Below, in pieces: positions 51,965 through 64,000 of a stretch of DNA of 64,000 nt. Below the pieces are notes generated by a model that worked only from the letters and a program-made list of their open reading frames with translations, had not been told where the DNA came from and searched no databases. The DNA comes from Anas platyrhynchos. Lineage: Eukaryota > Chordata > Aves > Anseriformes > Anatidae. The translations under genes were made by a program, and so were the position numbers. How positions within the stretch are numbered: position 1 is the first letter of the stretch; the number at the start of each line of letters is the position of its first letter. The DNA is taken from assembly GCF_047663525.1 (NCBI RefSeq), contig NC_092591.1, forward strand, positions 31,777,001-31,841,000. The letters are read 5' to 3'.

Positions 51965-53050
51965 GTGATAACGGTCTCCACCAGGCACGGTGCGCTCTCC
52001 AGGAGGTCGGTGTACACCCAGACCGACTGCCCGTTAAAAAATGCAGCGGTTCAGGTCACGGGATGCAGGGAGTGTCAGAGCCTGCTGCTGCCGTCGGCGG
52101 GAGGCAGAGACGCTGCGTGCGTGAGGTGCGAGCAGGTGGATGACCTGATCCGCATGGTGGCGGAGCTCAAGGAGGAGGTGGAGAGGTTGAGGGCCATCAG
52201 GGAGTGTGAGCGGGAGATAGACTGGTGGAGTAACTCCCTGCAGGGCCTCAAGGAGAGGTACCGGGGTGAGACACCCCAGATGGGGGTGGACCCCCTGCCC
52301 TGTCGCCGTCGGGCAGAGGGAGGGGATCTGGGAGTTGAGGAGGAATGGAGACAGGTCCCTGCTCGACATGGCAGGCGATGCCCTCCCCTTCCGGCCCCAC
52401 CTTCCCAGGTGCCCTTACGAAACAGGTTTGAGGCCCTGGAGATTGAGAGACCAGCAACTGAGGAAGAGGTAGAAAGTGTTCCCAGGAGGATGCCTAGGGC
52501 GAGGAGGTCGACTCCACGCCTCAGGACTGCCTCCACCAAGAAAGACAGGAGGGTGATTGTTGTGGGAGACTCTGTCCTTAGGGGAACAGAGGGTCCTATT
52601 TGTCGGCCTGACCCTACCCGTAGGGAAGTCTGCTGCCTCCCTGGGGCCAGGGTCAGGGACGTCGCCAAGAAAGTCAAGTGCCTGGTACGGCCCACTGACT
52701 ACTACCCGCTACTGGTCTTTCAGGCTGGTAGCGATGAAGTAGCAACGAGAAGTCCGAAGGCGATCAAAAGAGACTTTAGGGATTTGGAGCGACTACTTAG
52801 AGGATCAGGCGCGCAGATTGTGTTTGCCTCTGTCCTTCCGATAGGGGGGATCGAAGCAGAAAGGTGTGCTGTTCACATAAACTCGTGGCTTCGAGACTGG
52901 TGTGACCGGCAGAACTTTGGGTTCTTTGATCACGGGAAGGCCTATGCTACACCGGGCCTGATGGCACCGGACGGGAAGGGCCTCTCTCGGAGAGGGGTAA
53001 GGATCTTTGGTCAGGAGTTGGCAGGGCTGATAGATAGGGCTTTAAACTAG
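51965..53050 (+). CDS. CR1 ORF1, unit 3
   Basis: 361 codons, identical in protein sequence to the unit 2 copy, including GDSVLRG, the DGKGLS block and the lack of an early ATG. Confidence 0.85.
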   Translation: MITVSTRHGALSRRSVYTQTDCPLKNAAVQVTGCRECQSLLLPSAGGRDAACVRCEQVDDLIRMVAELKEEVERLRAIRECEREIDWWSNSLQGLKERYRGETPQMGVDPLPCRRRAEGGDLGVEEEWRQVPARHGRRCPPLPAPPSQVPLRNRFEALEIERPATEEEVESVPRRMPRARRSTPRLRTASTKKDRRVIVVGDSVLRGTEGPICRPDPTRREVCCLPGARVRDVAKKVKCLVRPTDYYPLLVFQAGSDEVATRSPKAIKRDFRDLERLLRGSGAQIVFASVLPIGGIEAERCAVHINSWLRDWCDRQNFGFFDHGKAYATPGLMAPDGKGLSRRGVRIFGQELAGLIDRALN

Positions 53051-53106
53051 AGCCGAAGGGGGAAGGGGCTAAAACCAGGTACGCCGGTGAAGACCTAAGG
53101 GATGGT

Positions 53107-54393
53107 ATGCTAGAATCAGAGGGGCTGTGTGCCAGTGAGATCCTTCAGTTAGATCCACAAGGTGCTAAGTGTAAGGAGACGCACCTGAAATGCTTCTACA
53201 CGAACGCACGCAGTATGAGGAATAAAATGGATGAGCTAGAAGTCCTGGCCCAGTCCCGCAACTACGACATCATCGGCATAAGCGAAACCTGGTGGGATGA
53301 GTCCTGTGACTGGGGTGTTGCGATAGATGGTTACAGGCTCTTCAGGAGGGACAGGCAGGGTAGGCGAGGTGGTGGGGTGGCGATGTATGTGAAGCAGGGG
53401 CTGGACTGTGTGGAACTTCAGGTTGGCGATGGCAAAGTTGAGAGCCTCTGGGTAAGGATCAAGAGACGAACGAATAAAGGGGATGTCGTTGTGGGAGTCT
53501 ATTACAGACCGCCTGGCCAGGACGATAGCGCCGATAACTTATTCTTTACAGAACTAAGAGAGGCCTCGAGATTAACTCCCCTTGTCCTTATGGGGGACTT
53601 CAACCTGCCAGACGTTAACTGGGAGTGCCACACGGCTGACACGAGCAAGTCCAGGAGGTTCATGAAGCACCTAGACGATAACTTCTTGGTGCAGGTGCTA
53701 ACGGAGCCAACTAGGAAAGGTGCCCTCCTAGACCTGTTGCTAGAAAACAGAGAGGGTCTGGTGGGAGATGTGGTGATTGGTGGCCGCCTCGGTCATAGCG
53801 ACCATGAAGTGGTTGAGTTCAAAATTTACGGTGACAGAAGGACAAGTGCCACCAAAACCTCATCCCTAGATATGGGGAAAGCGGACTTCAGGCTGCTCAG
53901 GGAACTAGTCAGCAAGGTCCCCTGGGAAGCTGCTCTTGAAGGCCTCGATGTCCACCAGTGCTGGTCATTCTTTAAGCGATGCCTCCTAGAAGCACAAGAT
54001 CAGGCAATTCCTAAATATCGCAAGTCAGGCAGGCGGGGCAGGAGGCCGGCGTGGCTGACCAGGAACATTCTGATGGAGATTAGGCGGAAACAGAGAGTGT
54101 TTCGCTACTGGAAGGAGGGCCAGGTGTCATGGAAAGAATACAGGGATGCTGTTCGTGTTTGTAGGGAGAAAATTCGTGTGGCTAAAGCACACCTAGAGTT
54201 GAAGCTGGCTGTGTCTGTGAGAGAAAATAAAAAGGGTTTTTTTAGATATGTGAATGGAAAAAGGAGAACTAAAGAATACAGTATCAAGATCTTACTGCTA
54301 CAGGGAGGCAGAGAGACAAAAAGCTCTCATTTTGGTTGCTTTGGCCTCTCCATTAGGGACCATGCTGTCTGCAACACTCCCTCAGCCTCCTGA
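53107..54393 (+). pseudogene. CR1 ORF2, endonuclease part only (unit 3)
   Basis: Same 428-codon endonuclease-plus-host frame as in unit 2, with Arg for Gly in IKRRTNKG. Endonuclease motifs are intact; the reverse transcriptase is absent. Confidence 0.9.
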
Positions 54394-54414
54394 TCTCTTC
54401 CAGCAGCACTATCT

Positions 54415-54774
54415 TGTTGTCGACGGAAGGAAGACACAGACGCTCAATATGAGTGATCAGTGAACTTCGATTTATTGGATAGCTCAGCCGTCTTTTATAT
54501 GATTCAATATAATTAGCTCATACATATTGCAAAAGCTAAGCTCACTATTGGTTAGTGCAACTTTCCCTATCTTATCAGCTAGCTCCTCATTCCCTCAACC
54601 GTTATCCCGTCTTAGGTACTTTCCCATCCACACACTGACACAATGCCTTTGTCCCTTGATTGGCTTCCCGCCATCGGCCAGACTCATATGAGCTGCGTTC
54701 GATACTTTTTTAGCTCGCGACCTCCAAGTTGTTCAACATTCACATGACCTACTTCACTTAACCATTCCTCCACA
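54415..54774 (-). mobile_element. Solo LTR (ERVK-like), unit 3
   Basis: Third copy of the 360-bp LTR with the same CTATCT flanks (54409-54414 and 54775-54780). It looks whole as a solo LTR and was carried by unit duplication. Confidence 0.85.
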
Positions 54775-56079
54775 CTATCTGTCCATTCATCGCTGTGTTT
54801 AGGGAGCTTACGGTGACCAAGTCTTTCAATTCAGTTTCCCTGGAGATGGATGAAGTGGCTTTCATGAAATCACCCCAGGAGAGTTGGGGCAGCAATAACA
54901 GTACATTTTCTGCTGATACTACCTGTAGCTTGCAAGTACTTCGAGCTATCACATAAGCATACCCACGGTTACGTGTCCCCTGGGTTTAAGTGCCCCTAGG
55001 TTAACTGCCTCAAGCACTGCCCTGCAGTTTATTTAGTACAAGGGGCGTGTGAGACGCTTGGTGCTCCCAGGATGCCCTTGTGAGGGGCTGGGAGGGCAGG
55101 AGGTGCTTAAGCAAGGTGTGGGGTGCTCCCAGGGCACTTGTGAAAGGGGCTGGATGCACACAGGGTGCTCGGACAAGGAGGGGGGTCTGCCCCTGTCCCC
55201 ACCACCCCAAAGCGGGGACATGCGGTACAGGGGGTACGACAAGGATGCCCTCGGCCTGGCTGCTGGGCTTGGGGGCATCATGGACAACAAGGGGGGCAGC
55301 GGAGATGAGGAGGAAATTAGGAACACCAGGAGGAAATGGTAATTTCAGGAGATTGGGAAGAAATGAATTCCAACCCTCAGTCCATGTCACATGTACCACA
55401 ATCTTCTACATCGTCTCAGACCCTCTCCAAGTACATGGACACTACACACATCTTCAGTGCCACCGCACACAGGGCCCTCCCTACCCACTCGCACCCCACA
55501 GCCAAGCATCCATCCAAATTTTAGATTTTTTTCACCCATCTTTTTTTATTCTTGTGCATACACTATCATGGCAAAAACATGAGATGAACTCACTCTGTTG
55601 TTCTCCTGAAACTCGAGAACCTGCTGCCTCAGAGCCCAATTTCCCTGTTTTCCGGAGAAATGGTGTGTCTTCAGTGAACTGAGACACAGGGATGTGAGCA
55701 GTGCTGCCCTAGCTCCAAAGTTGTAATCATTCATTGCTCTGCAAGATCTTCCTGTGCTGTTTCAGAGGAGGCCTTGTCTCTCCAGTATTCTCTCAGAACA
55801 AAAGTTTACATCACACAGGATCGTAAAATCATCCAGGGTAGGAAAAGACCATTTACTCCCACCTTTAAACTAGTCCTAAAAGGATTAGTTTAAGTCCCTA
55901 GTTGGAGACTTGTCCCCAAGGACAGCCCAGCTCCACGCCCCAGCCTGGGGGGCACAGGGCTGGCATCTCCCTGGGCTGAGGCCAGAGACACTTTACCAGA
56001 TGGGGTCCAGCCCAAGCCTTGGAGGTAACAGCCCAGATGGGGTCACCATGGTTCTGAAGCCTCTATGCTGTCATAATGC

Positions 56080-56110
56080 GTTTCCATGGCGATGCCGTCC
56101 CCTATAAAAG
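56080..56110 (+). promoter_or_regulatory. ODF3 copy 3 core promoter
   Basis: X-box-like element at 56080-56094 and TATAAAAG at 56103-56110, same as in copies 1 and 2. Confidence 0.6.
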
Positions 56111-56510
56111 CTGGCAGCTGACACCCTCCCCCAGAGTCAGAGTCTGTCCTGAGCTCTGCCTGTCCGCAGCAGCTCTCTGTGCCCTGTGACTGTGAGCAGC
56201 CACAGCAGCAGCGCTCATCCTCACCGAATTTTCCTTCCAAGGCTAAGAAAGGTGAAGTGGAGCTCCTCCCGCAGGGAGAGGCGGGTTTCAGACCTGGGTT
56301 TTGGGACTGGAGATTCAGCTGTCGGTCTGCTGGTGAAAGAAGCAGCGATAGCTTTGTTTCCTCTGAAGGCTCAGTACCGAGGCACAGAGGGACGGGGGAG
56401 AAGTCCTGTGCACCAAGCGGAGCACTGGCACCTGAAAGAGAGGGGCAGAGCTGAACTCCAGGCTCTTTCGGGGCAGCCCATCAGTAACTCCTCTGCTCTT
56501 CTACCTTTAG

Positions 56511-59769
<3,259 letters not shown>

Positions 59770-61335
59770 AAAGAAGTTCCCCAAAAGACCTGGCTTGTTC
59801 TCCTTGAGCTATGAGGAGAGGAATGAGAAGGAAGGGAAGCGGGGTGTGAGTGAGGAAGTTTCCTTTTCCCTCTGTAAGGTTAAAGCCTCAGCAAGAAGAG
59901 TTCAAGAGGAGAGCCCCACAATCCAAAGGGCACGCAAGACAGCCAGATCTACCGGCACCTTTTCACCTGCGTGCCTTCAACCCACTAGGCCTTGCATCCT
60001 GATTGCTCCCTTCACCCTGTGCCAGGGCCGTTCCTCTCCTGCAGGCTGCAGTGCTTCTGGCTGAGGAGAGATGCCAGCCCCACAAAGAGCCATCAGAGCT
60101 CAACGCCGCGCCATGACAGCACTCAGGGCCTTCCCTACCCACTCGCACCCCACAGCCGAGCATCCTGGAGCTGCACCATGCAGCTGCTGCAGGGAACTTT
60201 ACGCCAAGCGTTTACCACCTGCCTCGTAGCTTCCGGCAGCATGCGAGACTGCAGCAGGCACCAGAAGCACCAGCACTTCACGTGGTGATGCTGCACATTG
60301 ACTTCCCACCCTAAGTTCCCTTTCTGGTGCAGTTCCCTTCCCCTCTTGGCGGCAGAAGCCAGATCTTAGGTTACAGGCATTTCCTTTTCTTCCCCATGGA
60401 GTACCGTGGGGGCTTTTCCCTACACCATATTGGCATCTGCCAGCATGGGAAGTCTGAATCAGCAGAAGCAGCTTGCTTTTCTCAACATCTTTCCCACCCT
60501 TTTGGCCTCTGAAGATAGCATCTAGGTCTGCTGCATAGCAAGACAGTCATAAGGGAAAAGCCACTGCCTGTGAGAACAGGCACAAGAAAGAAATAAGAGA
60601 AAGTACACTGAAGGGGACCAGACCTGTTATTTTTAAAGGCAGCACATTTTGCACATGCAGAAGAAAGGTTTCTGTGACGATTTAGACTTTTTGCCTGTGA
60701 ATGACTTTCTGTGATTGTTCCAATACATTTCCTTTTCATCATTAAAATCAGATTCACACTGAACTCCACTCCTCCTGTTCTCTGAGCTCACAGGGCTAAC
60801 CCCAGTGTGCTCAATGTTGGAAAACAGAACGTTCTGCAGTACGCCCCCTCCCAAGGGGAAACTGTGATTTACAGTCCCAGCAGCAGACAGAGAATTGAGA
60901 TAAACTAGTTTTGATGGCAGCAACCATGCATAGACACAGCTCATAATGCAGCTATCAAGGGTCCATTGAAGACACAGCATTACGACTGACTTCTCTAGTT
61001 CTAGTACTGTTCTAGTTCTCTTAGTTCATCAGGAGAAAGGTCAACATCTTCTAACCTCCCAAACAAAAGCAGCTCAGCAGAATGTGCAAAGCACCCACTC
61101 TATGTGCCACAGAAGGACTTCAGTTTAGTACAAAACTTTATTCATACCAATACTGCAAAACTACAAAAGTGAACACAGAATCTGAGCAGGCCTGGAGCCT
61201 GTCCCATCCACCAACCTCTGGAACAGCAGCAAGGCCCCAGACAGCTTTATTTTATTAACAAACTAGAATATGCAAAACTTTTCAGTTTAACAGCAGTTTC
61301 AAGATTTGGCTCTGAAAGGGGGTGTCTGGAAGAAA
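59770..61335. other. ODF3 copy 3 downstream region and orphan 3' end of a convergent gene
   Basis: Counterpart of 49225-50790 with a few single-base differences. Minus-strand AATAAA signals near 61137 and 61245 have no gene body before the next unit. Confidence 0.45.
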
Positions 61336-62346
61336 TCCTCCCCAACAAGCCCATATTGGCTAGATATTTCCTTTGGCCTCATCCTGGAATCACTTAGCAA
61401 TTTCTTTGCCCTTCGACTCATCCGGGTCCAGATCTGGAAATAGATGGTGGTCTCCTTTGTTTAGCTGTGCCAAAATGCCGACCAAGTACTACTGGGACTA
61501 GTTTAGGTGTTGTTTTTTTTTCCAAGTTTGAGGAGAATGTGCAGGGAAGAAGAGTAGGAATGGAGGCATCAAGGACTTTGGTTCTTATCGCTGCTTCTCT
61601 ATTAAATGCGGCAGCTCCCAGCAATGTCTCTGTGTGGAGGAACGATGGGTGAATTGACAGACCGCTTTGATTTCAGAAGCGGATGACTTCTGAGGAAAGG
61701 TCACTGGAACAGCCTGGTCTTCATGATGGTGGCCATTTCAGTTTGCTTTAGCTGTTGTAAATAAAGACCTGGTTTTACATTTTTTTACCCAGGTGTTGTG
61801 TGTTTTTTAATTTCTCCTCCAGCTCCTGGCCTTGCCCCGGGCTCCTGTCTCAGGGTACTTCAGCCCGTTTCTGCCAGCTGCTGCCCGTGCCCTGCTTGTG
61901 CCTGTTGACACATGCTTAACCCTCTGAAACAGAACTGCAACATTTGGAAGTTCTTGGAGAACCTGAGAAGGTATAACCTGTTCGCGTGCTGGAAAATAGC
62001 CTCTCCCAGCAGGAAATATTCTGAGAAAGTGCCGTACCTGAGACAATTCACAAGTATGAATTCAAGGCGGGTGTGCAGGGTAATAACAGCAACACAGTAG
62101 TTGATCGCCATTTGCCGAGGCGATCGGCTCCGGGGCAGACGCGTTCTGCAGCGGAGCGGGGGATCGGGCCAGGCAGGGCTAATTTTCCGGCATCGAGCCG
62201 ACTTCAGGGAGCCGCCAGGACCCGGCAGCCCTCCTGAGGGAGGCTGACGAGGCGAAGGCGGAGCCAGCAGCGCCCCCTCCCCGGCCGTTCAACAGCTGCC
62301 CCTAGGGAGCGCGGCGAACAGGGCGGGCAAACAGGGAGTGGCGCGG

Positions 62347-62484
62347 CAGGGCGAGCAGGCAGGGCGAGCAGGCAGGGCGAGCAGGCAGGGCGAGCAGGCA
62401 GGGCGAGCAGGCAGGGCGAGCAGGCAGGGCGAGCAGGCAGGGCGAGCAGGCAGGGCGAGCAGGCAGGGCGAGCAGGCAGGGCGG
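62347..62484 (+). repeat. 13-bp minisatellite, 10 copies (unit 4)
   Basis: Ten perfect CAGGGCGAGCAGG copies and a partial one, the longest of the three alleles in the array. Confidence 0.95.
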
Positions 62485-62535
62485 AGAGCAACCCCCTGCC
62501 CACACGAACACCTCTTAACGACAGCCGTTAGCTAG

Positions 62536-63621
62536 GTGATAACGGTCTCCACCAGGCACGGTGCGCTCTCCAGGAGGTCGGTGTACACCCAGACCGACTG
62601 CCCGTTAAAAAATGCAGCGGTTCAGGTCACGGGATGCAGGGAGTGTCAGAGCCTGCTGCTGCCGTCGGCGGGAGGCAGAGACGCTGCGTGCGTGAGGTGC
62701 GAGCAGGTGGATGACCTGATCCGCATGGTGGCGGAGCTCAAGGAGGAGGTGGAGAGGTTGAGGGCCATCAGGGAGTGTGAGCGGGAGATAGACTGGTGGA
62801 GTAACTCCCTGCAGGGCCTCAAGGAGAGGTACCGGGGTGAGACACCCCAGATGGGGGTGGACCCCCTGCCCTGTCGCCGTCGGGCAGAGGGAGGGGATCT
62901 GGGAGTTGAGGAGGAATGGAGACAGGTCCCTGCTCGACATGGCAGGCGATGCCCTCCCCTTCCGGCCCCACCTTCCCAGGTGCCCTTACGAAACAGGTTT
63001 GAGGCCCTGGAGATTGAGAGACCAGCAACTGAGGAAGAGGTAGAAAGTGTTCCCAGGAGGATGCCTAGGGCGAGGAGGTCGACTCCACGCCTCAGGACTG
63101 CCTCCACCAAGAAAGACAGGAGGGTGATTGTTGTGGGAGACTCTGTCCTTAGGGGAACAGAGGGTCCTATTTGTCGGCCTGACCCTACCCGTAGGGAAGT
63201 CTGCTGCCTCCCTGGGGCCAGGGTCAGGGACGTCGCCAAGAAAGTCAAGTGCCTGGTACGGCCCACTGACTACTACCCGCTACTGGTCTTTCAGGCTGGT
63301 AGCGATGAAGTAGCAACGAGAAGTCCGAAGGCGATCAAAAGAGACTTTAGGGATTTGGAGCGACTACTTAGAGGATCAGGCGCGCAGATTGTGTTTGCCT
63401 CTGTCCTTCCGATAGGGGGGATCGAAGCAGAAAGGTGTGCTGTTCACATAAACTCGTGGCTTCGAGACTGGTGTGACCGGCAGAACTTTGGGTTCTTTGA
63501 TCACGGGAAGGCCTATGCTACACCGGGCCTGATGGCACCGGACGGGAAGGGCCTCTCTCGGAGAGGGGTAAGGATCTTTGGTCAGGAGTTGGCAGGGCTG
63601 ATAGATAGGGCTTTAAACTAG
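62536..63621 (+). CDS. CR1 ORF1, unit 4
   Basis: Third copy of the 361-codon ORF1 frame, protein identical to those in units 2 and 3. Confidence 0.85.
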   Translation: MITVSTRHGALSRRSVYTQTDCPLKNAAVQVTGCRECQSLLLPSAGGRDAACVRCEQVDDLIRMVAELKEEVERLRAIRECEREIDWWSNSLQGLKERYRGETPQMGVDPLPCRRRAEGGDLGVEEEWRQVPARHGRRCPPLPAPPSQVPLRNRFEALEIERPATEEEVESVPRRMPRARRSTPRLRTASTKKDRRVIVVGDSVLRGTEGPICRPDPTRREVCCLPGARVRDVAKKVKCLVRPTDYYPLLVFQAGSDEVATRSPKAIKRDFRDLERLLRGSGAQIVFASVLPIGGIEAERCAVHINSWLRDWCDRQNFGFFDHGKAYATPGLMAPDGKGLSRRGVRIFGQELAGLIDRALN

Positions 63622-64000
63622 AGCCGAAGGGGGAAGGGGCTAAAACCAGGTACGCCGGTGAAGACCTAAGGGATGGTATGCTAGAATCAGAGGGGCTGTG
63701 TGCCAGTGAGATCCTTCAGTTAGATCCACAAGGTGCTAAGTGTAAGGAGACGCACCTGAAATGCTTCTACACGAACGCACGCAGTATGAGGAATAAAATG
63801 GATGAGCTAGAAGTCCTGGCCCAGTCCCGCAACTACGACATCATCGGCATAAGCGAAACCTGGTGGGATGAGTCCTGTGACTGGGGTGTTGCGATAGATG
63901 GTTACAGGCTCTTCAGGAGGGACAGGCAGGGTAGGCGAGGTGGTGGGGTGGCGATGTATGTGAAGCAGGGGCTGGACTGTGTGGAACTTCAGGTTGGCGA

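Larger units (their letters stand above)
51560..54276 (+). mobile_element. CR1 LINE, 3' half deleted (unit 3)
   Basis: Same element, same two junctions and same content as in unit 2, so it was copied with the unit rather than inserted again. The only length difference is one more 13-bp minisatellite copy. Confidence 0.93.
61336..64000 (+). repeat. Array unit 4, cut by the window end
   Basis: This begins with the same head, the orphan BET1L poly(A) signal (about 61760-61765) and a CR1 that runs off the right edge inside ORF2. It shares the unit 3 bases at the two head positions where units 2 and 3 differ, so it groups with unit 3. Confidence 0.95.
62105..64000 (+). mobile_element. CR1 LINE, unit 4, cut by the window end
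   Basis: Same 5' junction (GTAGTTGA then TCGCCATTTG). ORF1 is complete; ORF2 starts at about 63678 and leaves the window inside the endonuclease. Confidence 0.92.

Noticed and set aside
62204-62535. Open frames of repeated CLLALPARPACSP-type protein on both strands
   Set aside because: They arise from the 13-bp minisatellite, whose period keeps all frames open. They are not genes.

Overview
This window is vertebrate nuclear DNA. It most likely comes from a bird: spliced genes with short introns, CpG-rich shared promoters, several CR1 LINE pieces with the typical avian CR1 3' end, and a short solo LTR. No bacterial, organellar or CRISPR features are visible. The gene order PSMD13-SIRT3-RIC8A-BET1L-ODF3 matches, as I recall it, the block on human 11p15.5.

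Left part (1-31.8 kb), ordinary single-copy genes: PSMD13 on the minus strand (26S proteasome lid subunit Rpn9, cut by the left edge), head-to-head with SIRT3 on the plus strand (mitochondrial NAD-dependent deacetylase, complete in 8 coding exons, 359 codons). Next is RIC8A on the minus strand (G-alpha chaperone and exchange factor, complete in 10 coding exons, 539 codons), head-to-head with BET1L on the plus strand (Golgi SNARE GS15, complete in 4 exons, 111 codons). Every exon chain was read through its splice sites and checked for phase. Both gene pairs are divergent across CpG-rich promoters. The PSMD13/SIRT3 promoter contains a fourfold degenerate repeat that pairs an ETS-type CTTCCGG box with an RFX-type X-box.

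Right part (31,839 to the window end), a direct tandem array: unit 1 is 8,420 bp, unit 2 is 10,532 bp, unit 3 is 10,545 bp, and unit 4 is cut off after 2,665 bp. Each full unit carries the last part of the BET1L 3' UTR with its poly(A) signal, a 360-bp solo LTR with 6-bp target-site duplications, a complete seven-exon ODF3 (CIMAP1A) gene with its own TATA promoter, and what looks like the 3' end of a convergent minus-strand gene. Units 2-4 also carry a 5'-complete but 3'-deleted CR1 LINE (ORF1 plus the endonuclease part of ORF2). In those units the CR1 replaces about 395 bp that unit 1 still has. Units 2 and 3 are nearly identical; their 13-bp length difference is one copy of a 13-bp minisatellite in the CR1 5' region (7, 8 and 10 copies in units 2, 3 and 4).

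The array therefore gives at least three intact copies of a sperm-tail gene next to single-copy housekeeping genes. Units 2 and 3 encode identical ODF3 proteins; unit 1 differs at two residues. The likely history is: LTR insertion, first duplication, CR1 insertion with deletion in one unit, then recent amplification of that CR1-bearing unit. The true copy number and the right end of the array lie outside the window.
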